Origin: Rhytidiadelphus loreus
Lineage: Eukaryota; Streptophyta; Bryopsida; Hypnales; Hylocomiaceae
Assembly: GCA_947034895.1 (NCBI GenBank)
Contig: OX344764.1
Location: forward strand, 24,428,001-24,492,000
Direction of reading: 5' to 3'
Length of the DNA stretch: 64,000 nt
The position numbers and the translations under genes were made by a program. Of the stretch, positions 1 to 13,076 are shown one piece after another (the stretch's first letter is position 1; each line of letters opens with the position of its first letter). The notes under the pieces were generated by a model that made no database searches, was not told the DNA's origin, and saw only the letters and a list, made by a program, of their open reading frames with translations.

Positions 1-292
1 GCATTGTTATTAAACTTCTTTAGATATTTTTTTAAAAATCATTGATAAGAACTACTATCTTGTAATAGCGTGGGTCCTCTCAAGGCCAATAGGAAGTACC
101 TACACTTCTACCTTGATGTGTTGGTAATCAGACTTGTTAAGATTTTGGAAGAAAATATTTGGTTGACAAGGATTATTTTTGTAAGGAATGAGCTCAGTTA
201 CACCAAATTGTTGATTAGTTGATCATTGTCCTTTTATAGGACCTTCAAGGGCCCAACTCTTTTATTTATTGGTCAAATGATCGTTTGATTAA

Positions 293-466
293 TCGCTCCC
301 CTCTTGCTGCTTGGGTCCCCTCGTTGCAAGGGGGCTAGGAGCCCTCTTGCGACAGGAAAAAAAAATTAATTTTTTTATTTTTTATTTTTTTTAAAGACTT
401 TTTTCTCCCTACTGCAAGGGGGCTCCCCTTGGCACCAAGGGGACCCAAGCAACAAGAGGGGAGTGA
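293..466. repeat. Foldback (inverted-repeat) element, MITE-like
   Basis: The two ends, about 293-319 and 440-466, are near-perfect reverse complements built on CTCCCCTCTTG and GCTTGGGTCCC. They flank a spacer with A-rich and T-rich runs. Palindromy extends outward into GATTAATC on the left and GATTATAATC on the right, so the target duplication is unclear. The size of about 174 bases and the lack of any reading frame fit a small non-autonomous hairpin element. No family was recognised. Confidence 0.6.
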
Positions 467-2064
467 TTATAATCTCAGTGGAACAACCTTATTTGATTTC
501 AAACAAATCTTAATTAATAGCCGATTTTTCTTCTTCTTACAATCTAGCAAAGTCTAATAAGTAGCACATCAAGGTTGTTCAAGGGACCACGGTAATAGGT
601 TCATGATAATAGTTACTAAATTTTACCAAAAATAATAAATTTTGACCAAAAATTTTAGATGGAATCTCTAAAAATTTACATGCTCACAAGCTCACAAGCT
701 CACGCTCACAGGCTCACAAAATAGCAACCCTGGTTGCGGAGCTTTCTACTTGAATATACACTAATTGAAATTAGATTCAATCTAGAAGTTCTTGTTAATT
801 AAAACTAACGATTAAAAAATAAAATAAGCATGATCAAGTGTTGTCCTTTAATTATTAATAATTACCATAAGGAAATTCTCACATTGCTTGGGTCATTAGT
901 AACCCCTTTTGATTCAAAGGTTCTTTCTCAAAATTTAGGTGTGCTACAAAACATATCTTCTACAATTTATTTGAGTTTTTTTTGTCAAAATAGATCATGT
1001 TATGCATTACAAAAAGAAATAATCTATATAATCTTTCTTTTTTTAAACATTTACACATATCTTCAAACAAATATCAAAGTATTTTACTTTTGCAATTCAT
1101 CAAAAAATACAATGATTATATTTAACATGTGATTTTCTTTATGATTGGCTAAAATTTAATCTTACATTGACCAACACAAAATGGTCAAAGATTTGGTCAT
1201 GAAACACCACTACTTTTCCCCTCAACATTTTCATAATAATAACTTTGCATCATTGGAATTATATTGTATAATTTTACACTCATCTCTTCCAAAAAAAACC
1301 CATATCTGCTAGTCAAGGTTGACATTCCTTGCAAATAATTAAATAAAGTTGGCAAATGTGATTTGGCACATGTTTAAAACGAAAAACATTTGTTAATTCT
1401 TCATACAATTTTTAATAGTCTAAGTGTAAAGCACATTTTAGACATATACAAAAAGGAGCTATGGTTTTCCAATGGCAAAAATGTAGGATACATGACTATT
1501 TAGAGTTGATACATTGGCAACATATAGTAAGTATTGATATAGAGAAGATGTTTGTTGAATGGTTTAAAGAATCATGAATTGATTTTGAAGTATTGTAATA
1601 AAAAATTGTATTTTCATTCTATAATATGTTTCAATTTTCATGTCAATTTGAAATTCTTATATTCACATGAATGTATAAATTTTAGCCTTATCAAATAATA
1701 ATATGAAGAATTTTTACTATTATGTTAAAAAATGTATACATTTGATGTCTTTGGCATATTATTTCATTTCTAAATTTTAAATAGAACTTATGCAACATTC
1801 ATAGCAACTTTATACTTAATTTCACAAATGCACCAAATTCCTACTCATGCACTTTTCATATGCCACATGTCCATGTGCACTTTGAATTAGGAATCTCGTT
1901 AGGGGTTTAATAAAATTCCTAATTATTATGAGCTTATGTACTTGTACATAATATTCCAAATTAACCCTAAATATGAACACCATTAATTTATGAGTCTCTC
2001 ACTAGATTATGAGTAGTTCACCATAGTCACCCAAATCAATACTTTGATGGTTGTGGACACAATT
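467..2064. other. AT-rich intergenic DNA
   Basis: This stretch is strongly AT-rich and holds only short chance reading frames with no codon pattern or recognisable motif. A short run of CTCACAAG/CTCACAGG units sits near 680-720. I see no gene, RNA or defined element. Confidence 0.6.
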
Positions 2065-2466
2065 GCTAGCATGTGAGCCTAGGAGTCTAGGCTCTTATGT
2101 TATTGGTACCTATTTTATGAGCACCTTCTATAATTTTAGGATATTTATATTACAGGTGTATATTGTAGGTACCTATTTTATAAACACCTTCCATGGTTAT
2201 AGGATGTTTATATCATAGGTGCCTAATTATATTTTATATGTTTATGTTATAGGTACATGTGTTATAGGCACATTCTATGGTTATAAGATATTTATATTAT
2301 AGGTGTCTATATTATAGGTACCTATGTTATAAGCAGTGCCTTCCATGGTTATAAGGTACTTATATTATAAGTATGTATGTTCTAAACACCTTCGATAGTT
2401 GTAGAGTACCTACTTACACCTAGACTCAAGGCTTGTAGTCTTGTATTTCTAGGCTCACATGCTAGC
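2065..2466. repeat. Foldback element with internal GGTACCTA/TTATAGGT repeats
   Basis: An 18-base perfect inverted repeat, GCTAGCATGTGAGCCTAG, lies at 2065-2082 with its complement at 2449-2466. Between them are degenerate repeats of a unit resembling TTATAGGTACCTATTTTATA followed by CACCTTCTATGGTTATA. Similar wording recurs near 19960-20110 and 41100-41230, next to CCTAGGCTC motifs, so this is one of a dispersed, non-coding family. Confidence 0.6.
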
Positions 2467-5400
2467 ATCATTGTAGTTGTGGATACTTGGACTCGATGAA
2501 ATATTCGTGTTGTAAGGTAACTGATGCATTTCAATAAGCAATTAGACCTTGTTCCTATTATTAAATTGTCTAATTTTGTGTTGATTGTTTTTGGAAGTCC
2601 ATAGAAGATTTTAGATTCTTTTATTATGCATTTTTTGAAAACTCTATGAATAAACTACAAATTTTTAAAATATTAAGAATAGATGTACCTAAAAGCAACC
2701 CTAGGCTCTCATGAATAGAAGTTGGACATTTTAGGCAAAAATATGTGGGGGGGTAGTTTTAGAAAGGGTTCACAATTAGATGCAATTACCTTATTACCTT
2801 GGTGACTAATGTAGCAACACTTTAAAGCGGTAATATATGAGTTTCAAAGTCTTTTGTTTAACTATATAGTTGAATGTTTTAATTTGTTCAAACAAATTAG
2901 CAAATTGTAGTGAAAGATGTTGCAAGTAGACTTTGAATTTTTGCTACTCAAAGAATATGTCATAAATTTTCAAAAGCAACATGTTGTAGGCTCAATTGTA
3001 GGCCATAGGTCATAAACTCAATAGACTCAATAGGTTTCATTTAAGGTACTTGTTGCTTTAAAGTGTTGCTACCAAAAAACAAATACATTTTGAATATTCA
3101 GTTTATCACTAAGATTGTATTTCAAAATAATATTGTATATTATTTCAACTTATTTTATACAATATCATTTATGATTAAATTCTATGAAAATATTCAAATT
3201 TTTAAGAAATTTTCCAATTAATTGCAATATGCAAAAATTATTGGATATTCAATGATTCCTTGTGTTTCTAATTTCATCAAGAATCACCAAGGTAGTATGC
3301 TGTTAAATGGCACCTGACCTTAAAGTGCCATCTAGAAGGTTTGTAAATTTCGAATTTCAGTTATGTACCTATTTGGATGGAGCGCTTTTAGAAACGAACT
3401 TTGACCCTTAATAACTTTTGCATACAATATCCAAATGTGGCGTCCTTTGGTGCATTGGAATCTCCTTTCACTTCCCAACATGAATATGTGAAAATTTAAC
3501 CAGTTTTATAATAGCAGCTAGGATCAGTAATAAAAAGTGACGGTTTTGGGTGTACCCAACATACTGTAGTTGAAACTAATCCTCACATGTAGTGTATATT
3601 CAAATTATATGCATTTTGAGTTTCTTTATTGTTCATACTCATATTCTAAATGTCAATATTGATCGGATCTTTACATTAGTGACTAAGGACTATAGCCAAA
3701 GCATTTGTAGAATTATGATTGGAAGGGAAGAGTGGTTGTTCCAAATTCACTTTTCATTAGGGTTAATAAATGAAAGCTTGGGCTAAAATGGATGGAAAAT
3801 GACAAAATTCTACATGTCATAAAATGGAAAAGTCTTTATTGTCTTCTAAATTTTGTGGTGTAGAAACCTCATGAGGTTATTTCATTAGATTTTCATGGTA
3901 ACCAAGTCAAAGAAACTAATTGATCCCGCTTTCAAATTCTTTAATGCTAGTTACTCCTAGAATTTTTTTATTTTTATTTTATTGTTTTACTGCTATCCAG
4001 TTACAAAGGGTACAATTTTCTCTTATTTCAATTTAGTTTTATTGTGGGAAATGGAATTTTATCTTTGGAACTACTAAAAAAAAGATTTATGAATTTTATT
4101 TTTATTTTTTATAAATCCATTGTAAACCAAAACTAATATTATAGTATAGTCTTGTACATAGTCTTATAACCTTTTTCACTTTCACCATTAAAGATGACAA
4201 ATGAATGGAAAAAATTAACTCTTGACAAAGGGCACGACTAAGAAAATTATTTGTCCAGTCTCTTTGTCAATACATTCAATTGTCCTACTAGTATGAATGA
4301 CTCTAATTTATCAGTCACTCTATTCATAGAATATTTAAATTAGTGTAACTTGAAACATTACTAGATTATACCCATTGAAATCAATTTTTTTTAGCAACAC
4401 TAATTTTGCACCCTTGCTATATAGTCGTGTACGGACACACTTGTATGAGATAAATTTGTCTATCACATGCAAAACTCCCATGACAGGCATTTAGGGAACT
4501 ATCCATTAGAGTTTTATATCAATCCATGGCAAACTTTTTTTAATAAATGGGCTTGGGACTACATTGGATTGATTTGTGGCCATAATTCATGCCTTGGAAG
4601 ATGGTCATGGAATTATTAGTGACTGTCATAGGACACTTACACCTTTCTAGTGTAAACTAGTCATAAAAAGTTATTTTTTATTCCTTCATGTCATAGCTAT
4701 GTTAAGAAATGTTATAGCCATGCTAGAAAATATTGTGATTGCTTTAGGTGGTAAGATGACCATTATGGAAACACTTTTTGCTGATTTGGAATAGTTTAGA
4801 GACTCTTTTGGACCAATTGGGTAGTATACTTCAAAAATTCATAACAAATTCATACTTTGTCCAAAAAATAAAATTTCAAAAGCTTCCTTCATTTCTCACA
4901 TTTGATTTTGTATGGAAAAAAATCTGATTTTTTTTGCTAATGACAATAGAACAAGCCACTCATTCTGCCTATCATACGCATGTTTACCTTAGTAGGACCC
5001 CTAACACAGGGTCAACTATTAGGTGCTCAGATTTAATCCATAATGATGTGTCAAGGTTTGCATATGTTCATGAGTGCGCAATAAATGTAAAAATTCTTAT
5101 GGCAAGATTCTTTTGGTCATGTCCATCATACACATTCCTTCTTCTCTTTCAGCAAACCATTCTTCAGTGACGCAATTGCTACTTCCAACCAACCGAATAT
5201 CAAGTTACATGTGTATCAAATGCAAATACATTACATGTTTTTAGCCTGCCAAGAGGGCTGTTTCAGGCTGGTTTCCGCTGTTGGGAACAAGCCTGCACTG
5301 TTTGGAAAAAAAATTATTAAAATTTAATTATTTTTTAAAAAAAATTTACAAAAAAAAATTTAATTAATTTTTTAATGCCTATTGATGTGGTAGTCTCTCG

Positions 5401-6892
5401 ACCATGTCAACAAGCTGTGTGGTAGAGATCAGAACAAAGGGAGAACTCGCACCCCTTAACAAGGGTTGAATCTCATCTAATGCAACCTCCTCCCACAAAT
5501 CCCAAACTAGCTCTTGGTCACCATGGAAATTGTACTGTATAACTCATTCATTAGAGGTCAAACTAGTGTGCAAGACCTTCCTTTTCACACAAAATTTAAA
5601 GGTTGAACATCTATACTTTTGACCTACATAGATGGACTCTTTGTCATCCATCGAATAATAAATGTTTGTGGTGTAGTGTTGTTCAAGAATTAAAGTATGT
5701 ATATCCACCCACCAGGGACTCTTTGGTCACTATATATATTTAGACTAATTGGTTTCACAATTTTATTGTTGCAATAGAATGATAAATTTGAGAGTTTTTC
5801 ATACATACTTTGGTCAACTCATTTTTCAGTTAAAAAACACACATTATAGGTGGTCAAAGCAAAAATATATAGCTTACCATTGTTGTCTTTATAGGGGACT
5901 ATTCCTATCCTTTTGGATTTTATAGTGGTTCTTTCGACTCCCTACACAATTGCAATGATAATCCCAAAGCCTTCCTTCAAATGGTGGAATAAGTTGATGT
6001 ATCTAAATAAACTACATGGGAGATCCTTTTGACTTGGTGTCTAGTTCCAACTCCAATTCAACTCCATGTGTAGTTTTAAGTACATTAGAATGCAAATAAG
6101 GCACAATGGGATTCCAACAATAAGATTTGAATTGGGCAAGGAGTCATTTTGGATATACATACCGTACCAACAAATCTTTCTATGTTGAACAATGCCTTGA
6201 CATTCCAAAATTATAATTCTCTCTCAAGGTAAGTCAACTACATCTAAAAATTGCCCAAATAAACACTTGAGTGTAGTTCCTAATATTAAATTGTCTATGA
6301 ATTGTCTATAAATCTTGGTGACAATTGAAAGAGAATTCCATATTTTCATAGCTTGAATAACTTGAGTTTCTAAAGTGATAATTAGAGATGTACCTAAAAT
6401 CTCAAGTTTAGAGAATTCACATTTTAGGCAAAATTTAGATAAATTTCAACAAGGCAAGCCATCTAGTACTCTCATATTTGTCAATGATCCAAGACACTCT
6501 TCACAGGAACAAACTATCAAAGTTGTATGTTTGCTCCATTTCTTTTCAGAACAATAATGATTGAAACCTATAGAATTGATTAAGAGAGTAGAAAAATTAT
6601 TAGAGTTATCCTGTAAGTCCTGGAGGGACTTACCCAAAGCGTCCAAGGAATGAAAAGAGGCCAAGACAATGTATGCAAAAAAATTTAGTTCTCCAAAATG
6701 ACAAGTAGAGTAACTATAAATTGCAAGCAAGTTGACATTCAAACATATACAGTCACTCTTGATCAACTCCAGAAATAACTCCTTCGAGCTCTAAGCGAAG
6801 CAAATTAGCTTGTTTCACAGTAGAGGCTAATCGACATCAAATTCCCTAAAGAAAAGCGTATTATCAGATTCTAAAATCATTACTGGATTAAC
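2467..6892. other. Intergenic DNA and the 3' flank of PEX14
   Basis: This is mostly AT-rich DNA with no supported gene. It contains one copy of a dispersed repeat (3384-3505, listed separately) and a T/A-rich patch at 5300-5380. The last few hundred bases before 6893 probably include the PEX14 3' untranslated region, since that gene ends here on the minus strand. No polyadenylation site could be fixed by eye. Confidence 0.5.
3384..3505 (+). repeat. Dispersed repeat, copy 1
   Basis: This segment reads AACTTTGACCCTTAATAAC then TTTTGCATACAATATCCAAA, followed by TGTGGCGT and a CTCCTTTCACTTCCCAAC block. The same order of words occurs at 56955-57045 in this orientation and at about 34160-34245 in the reverse orientation. 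It is non-coding and was found only by comparison within the window. Confidence 0.6.
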
Positions 6893-9800
6893 TCAACTAT
6901 CGGCAACTTGGTCGGAGCCATTCTCTGAAGAGTCTGCCTTTTCAGCTGGGGTCGGTGCAAGCACTGCTCCCGCGTACGTGCGCTCAGTCAACATACCTGC
7001 AGACAAGGAGTCCAAGTGGTTAATCATTTTGAAATATACTACCATTAACCGCCAAGTGTCCGAATGGCCAATGTGGTCACTTCCACATATGTAGAAATTG
7101 AAACAAAAATATCAAGTACGGACGAGCAACTGAAGAAGATAACAAGCTGGAACAGCTACAACATTGTCCCAATGGACAAAAGGAAACAACACAAATCAGC
7201 AAAAGCCACATGCGGCAAATTAACGTGTAAGAGCACAAATGGGCAAAACTGATTGCTGTCATACCTTTCGGAGTTGAAATAGAGCATTAGGAAGCTTCAG
7301 AAAAGGTAACAAGATGTACCAATAGAACTACAAAAATCATGCCCTACATTTTCTAACAATATAAACATGCTATGAAAGTCACTACAATCAACTATTAGGT
7401 TCGAAAATGAACTTTCTATTTTTTAGTTATAGGGGTCAAGATGTGCCGAGTGTAATACACTCTGTAGTACCTGACGGACGAGGCATCTCAGGTGTGCGCC
7501 AAGGATCTTGCCGGTAACCTGTCACCAAAAAAGGAATTTAAGCTTAGACAACCGTAAAACTTTCACAAATGAAGCCCCAAGACTTTACTCTTTTGTCAAC
7601 TTAGTGTGGGTTCTCATATAATGAAGGCGCCCTACTTATCATCGGAGCGTACTTACAATTGGACCATAGGAGTGTGAATAATGTTGTCACCAAGTCATTA
7701 GATTCTAAATTATAGGTGAATGCAAGAGGATTGGTGCAGTAAAAAATCGCTCAATAAGAAGTCGCTCACACTACATAGCCTTGAATGTGTAGCATTAGAA
7801 CTTGACACTAATGACTCTACAAAAACAAGAACATTTTTAACATTTTGCTGAAACAATGAAATCTAACTATCTAACATGGTTACAAAAAGAACGACCTCTG
7901 CCAATTGTAGTAGGCGTGAATTCTGAGTTGCTGTTATTAATGTTGTTGCTGGAACTGGTGTTGACAACATCCCGCATCCCTGAAAAAGCTGTTTTCAGCT
8001 CATGGGTTTGCGTCTCCAAAGCTTTGATTATGCTTCCCAGCTGCAGATTTTCTGAAGACACAATAGACAACATAAGACTTAGCAATTTGATCATTATGCC
8101 TCTGCATACCAACACAAAATGGTGAAAACAACAGTAAGGAAGGGAACCCTTTCCCATGGGTTGAACAGTCACCCATTTACAATGCAAGTGAACCATATCA
8201 ACTTCTAGGTTCTTTCAAAATCAAAAGATGCTTCCACAAGATTTATTGCAGATGCAATACTCGTGATCAAGAGAAATCTTCTAAAAAATGAGAACGATAC
8301 CCAAAAAATAAAAAATAAAACAAAAACAAAAAACAAAAAACCCTCTCTGATGATGGAAACCACTCAAACAGCTGAAAGTCACTGAAATGGGTTTCCTTAG
8401 GCGTCAGAAGTACAATAAAAGCACTACAAAAAGGGCAATACTAATAAAACGAGATTGCAGGAGATGAAGAATACCTCTAGCTCGGGCATGAGAAAACTCA
8501 CGCATGGCTGCAGCCACTTCAGCAGCAGCAGCAGCTGCAGCGTTAGCAGCTAGAGCCGCTTCATTTACAGGTGGTTCCACAGATACCCCAGGGGTAGGTG
8601 GGGATAGCTTTTTATCAGTCTCACTTTCCTCTAACATGATGCTACGCACCCATGACTTAAACATTGGTATCAAATACACCTGTGAGCATGAGTACACAAT
8701 AGACTCGGTAAGTAGTCCCACTGTCTAAGCATTGATCTCAAACAAGCAGTTAATTGTAAGTATCTCTATCCCAAATAGAACTGTATAATTTCCATGTATC
8801 TCTTTCCTTACAATCTTCAGTACAATTCTCAGTCTAATCCTCACAAATTGAATATTCAAAACCCTACTTGACAATCGTACAATGCCACTATTCCCGTAAC
8901 AGCATAGAAATTTCTACTAGAAAATCATTTATAAGTACTGGACAGGCTGCCATAGCTTTTGACATGTGCGTCATTTTCATTGGGCACTGTAACGTTCTTT
9001 ACTTACAAACCATTGCCTCGGTTCTCCCCTTGGGGAGCAGAGACCATAAAGCATGTAGTAAACAACCACATATCACAACTCTGCTAGACAAAAGAAACTC
9101 ATCATAGTGTCCCAGCATGTTGCTATTGCTTTTTTAACACATGTATAATTTTCATTGGGCACCCCAACTCTACATTGCCTAGTCTGAGACAATGAAGACT
9201 GCCGTACATACCTTCGTCAAAACACCTGCACCAGCACCTGCTGTCACGATTGCCCCCAGACCAAGCAGCTTTTGTCCCCAGCTTAGCCCACTTGGTTTCT
9301 GAGCTACTAACACTTGCCCAGATGATTGAACTGGAGCAATAGCCTGGGATGAGGTAGCCCTCGCTTGCACGTCTGTTGAACCTGTCATCTGTTAGAACAT
9401 CTGCGAGAACATACACTAGCAAAGATGGGACAACAACTGCAAAGAAATACCAAAGTGCCCTTAAGAATTAAAAAAATATTATCAGGACAGCATGGACACT
9501 GCATTCTTGCCCCGAAAAAACAAGGAAAGAAAAGGAGGTTCTTTGTAAGCAGGCATTCATGATGAGAAACGTACTGTTTGATGCAGCAGTTGCAGCTAAC
9601 TCTGCAGTCGAAGGATCCTGAGCAACAACAATTCCTGGTTACTTTTTCGGGAATTAATAATAAAATCATCAAGAGCTCATACTGCATAAATGGTCAGCAG
9701 TGGCCACATCTATATCTGCTGAAGTTAACAAAAAGCCTTTAGGAAGTTTAAGGAAGGTGAAAAAAATTTACCAATAGAAAGAAGGATTTTCTATTTTAGC

Positions 9801-11189
9801 TTGAGCACTTAGGGGTTCACCACAAAAGCAAAAAAAAACTACTGTAATACAAGAACAATGTTGCCACATTCTTTTATTTCCTCATTGCAAAAACTACAGA
9901 TGCTATCGTAAACTTGTCAACCTGGAACACTACACACATCATTGGACATCCGGAGACCAATTCCTGAAGACCAGGTTGCATAGCATTCCAGGATGGTCAA
10001 GGATTCATCACATCTATCCAACTTTGTAAACTTCTAAGAATATATGCCATATTACATAATTATCAAAATTAAAATTAAAATAATATTTAATAACCACATT
10101 CTTTCAAGAAATCATTTAAAAAATTGTACTCTCATACAAAACATGACCCCGTGTAGTAGGAAAAATATAATACCGGAACCCTTCGAAAAGCTTCATCGAT
10201 TTCTTCTCCTGTCAGGCCTTTTCTCTCCAAAAAGGTACGTCGATGGACGATGGGCGACCCCCGAACTTTGGAATGCGACAGAAAATTGACAGCATTGACC
10301 ACTTGATCTTCACGTATCGGTTGGGACTCTACTTTCCAAGGATCCGTCTTTGGCTTTTCCACCGGGGCCGCCGCTACCGCAGTCTCTCCTGCAGATTCCG
10401 GCCCTGCAGCAGAAGCACAACCATTCAATCACTCTCAAAACCTACGAATTCATCCCACACACTTCGGTCATGTATCCCACAAAAATACTTCCAAAGGCTG
10501 TACGAATGATCATGACATCGTAAGATGTCTCGCTTGACTGAATTAATTAATTTATTGATGCAAAAAAGGGTTTAATAAGTAACCGAATTATCAATCATTA
10601 AAGTGTTTGAAGTGGATTCGCAGCAATCTCCAGCTTCTCACACTCTGTGCTGTCGTACTCAACATCATCAAAGACCTTCCCGGCTGATTATCAATAGTTT
10701 GAGTGCTGCTTCAATTAGTAGATGGTTTGAAAAAGAAGTAACACTTTTCCAGTGCCAATTCAATGTTTGCCTAGTGTCTTTCTAATCTCTTCAAAATTCA
10801 ACTAAAAAGATACCATAATAGCACCAAAGCAGCAGCATTTTTGTACTATCCCAGCAATAAATTAACGGCAGCACTGACAACAGTTGATAATCAACCAGTA
10901 ATAAAAACAGTGAGAAGCGACTTGCGCGATGTCCTCATTCTCAACTCAGAAACTCAAAAAGCTACCCTAGACCCTTCGCAACAGTAAAAGAGCTAAATCC
11001 CGAATCCACAACCGCAGGCAGCAATTGAACTTCCGATGTCACAAATTTGTCGAAGAATCTCACTACAACGCTTCAATTTCAAAAATTCGAGCAGTTCAAA
11101 GCTAAGTCCACAACACAAAATCTCAAATCACGCAAACGACAAACGCACTCACCTGTCACCCCGGGAGGCACTGCTCCTTCTCCGGCCAT
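6893..11189 (-). CDS. PEX14: Peroxisomal membrane docking protein PEX14
   Basis: PEX14 is the peroxisomal membrane protein that docks the cargo receptor PEX5 during matrix protein import. Eight exons join in phase: 11189-11153, 10403-10174, 9617-9575, 9381-9212, 8679-8475, 8099-7884, 7518-7471 and 6996-6893, giving about 350 residues. The conserved N-terminal PEX5-binding domain occupies roughly residues 42-89 and includes FLSHSKVRGSP and FLERKGLTGEEIDEAFRRVP. A hydrophobic Gly/Ala-rich membrane segment follows at about 139-160 (LLGLGAIVTAGAGAGVLTK), then IPMFKSWVRSIMLEE, matching the family. A poly-Ala stretch and a possible coiled coil cover about 205-275. The start codon ATG at 11189 begins MAGEGAVPPG; no better in-frame start was seen. 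The 3' end of exon 6 could instead be about 15 bases further upstream. The C-terminal tail is short compared with flowering-plant PEX14 of about 500 residues. Family assignment is very secure; the last three exons are less so. Confidence 0.93.
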
Positions 11190-12104
11190 AGCTCAAAACG
11201 GTGGAAATACTAAGAGTCAGAGAATCAGCCACAAAAGTGGAACGGAACAAGAAGGTTTGCTTTCCAAAATCGCTGGAACTCGGGAGAAATTCCCAGAACG
11301 ATCGCATTAAACCCTAGCAAGGGCGAGACATTGATGGTGACGAGAAAGAACTGGCGGGGAGAATTGGCTGGGCTGCAATACGGAATTGGAAAGTGACGAG
11401 TCTGCGCCTGGAAATCCGTTGGTGGCGGTCTCCGCGAGCGGCGTCAATGGGGACCTTGGTTTGCGAGTGTTGGAGCTTTCATCGCCATAGCCAGTCGGGA
11501 CGACGACAACTGGACCAAAAGCACTTGAGCAGAGCATTTGAGCATAGTTCTTAGCCCTTAATTGCCCAAGGCCTTTTGGGGGCTTCTTGGAATTTGCTCT
11601 AAATTGAACAAAACATTTTGATAAGTTTTATTGAAAAAAATTTGAATTGTGACCGCACAAATTCAAACTAGACATGTTAGAGATCACATGGGAAAAGAAA
11701 ACAAAGCAATATTACTTATAGATTCAAAGATTATAATGTTTAATCACGAGGGTGTTAAAACTGTGAAAGTGATTTGAAGTCTTTCAATCCTCTTTTCACA
11801 TGTCAAATCTAAAAAATTAGTCAACAAAAAAGAATTATGAGATTAAAGGGCATAACATGCATAATCCCAATCAATCGACGACTTTTCAAAATCTATTCTA
11901 CAATTTTTTTTAAATGAATTTTTTATGTGATTTTTTTCCCTAAATTCCTTCTTGAGATTTTGCACATTTTTGTTTATATCATTGTTCAATCATGTTGTTT
12001 ACCCCATTTTCACCATATTTCACATGATCATAGAAGAAGGTTGTTTTTAAAGGATTCAATTTGTCACTTTAAATGAATGAGAAATTATTTGAATAAACAT
12101 TACC
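11190..12104. other. Upstream region of PEX14
   Basis: The first 350 bases are less AT-rich and contain AAACCCTAG and similar plant leader-type words on the PEX14 side, so the promoter and 5' untranslated region of PEX14 probably lie here. Beyond about 11560 the DNA turns AT-rich with nothing recognisable until the TTAA-flanked element at 12105. Confidence 0.45.
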
Positions 12105-13037
12105 TTAACCCCTAAAGGACCGGACTGTGTTTTTTGGCTGTATAGAAATTTTGGGCAGGTACCTACGAGTGGAGATTTTTATATTTGGGGCGGAAATTTT
12201 AATAGAATGTGGGGGCAAGGAATGTCTTTCATACGCACCAAATTTCATGACATTTGGAAATACGAGTCAAAAGTTATAGCCTAATATGTTACTTTTTTCC
12301 CCAACTGGGCAGTTCGGGCAGATCAGAAAAAATCACTTTTTTCATAAACAAAAATTTGGAATTGATTTTCTAGATTTTTATACACACGAAAAGCTTTGAA
12401 TCATTCCATTTTGATCAATGAGTCAAAAGTTATGAGTTTTTTTTGTTTGCGGGCAGTTTTGGATTTCCTACTCTAAAATAAACTTTGAAATCCTTTATCT
12501 TACCCAATTTTCAATATTTTTGGACAAAAATAAAATCTTAGGATGTAGATACATTATTACAACATTTCAACCATTGGGATTGGAAATTTTCAATTCCATA
12601 TTTAAATTGTAAATAATTTAGTATTTTTAATCATTCTCTACTACTACCTACTTACTATTTTTTTCCAATATGTTGTGCTATTCCAAATGATCTGAAATTT
12701 TTCAAGCATGTGGCCAACTTGTTTAGGAAAACAAATCCAAAGAAGGACCACCATTTAGGTCATTTTTTCATAGAAATGTGAGCTTGTGAAGTGCAGCTGC
12801 CCTGCTTTTTGCGGGGTAAAAAAAATGATTTTAGTTAATTTGAATGCTTATATCTTGAAATCCCCCCGGTGGAAATATCTGAAATTTTTACCACATGTTT
12901 TTTATACTATATAATACAAGATCCTACAGTTAGATATGTCAAAAACAGATTTAAAAAAAAAAATTGGTACTTGTACTAGAAATGGCAGTTTTGGAGCATT
13001 TTTGGTGAAAGTATAGTGACGATCCTTTAAGGGTTAA
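12105..13037. mobile_element. TTAA-flanked non-autonomous DNA element, copy A
   Basis: The left end reads TTAA then CCCCTAAAGGACC; the right end reads GGATCCTTTAAGGG then TTAA, so termini are inverted and TTAA is duplicated. No transposase frame is present. The last 200 bases resemble those of the 39250-40169 copy (a TCTGAAATTTTTaCCACA-like block, an AAGATCCTA block and a GAAATGGCAgTTTT block). TTAA duplication is the hallmark of piggyBac transposition in known systems; the link to piggyBac here is inference. Confidence 0.7.
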
Positions 13038-13076
13038 AATAAATTCTATTCATCATCTTGGATATAGACCTAAGGG

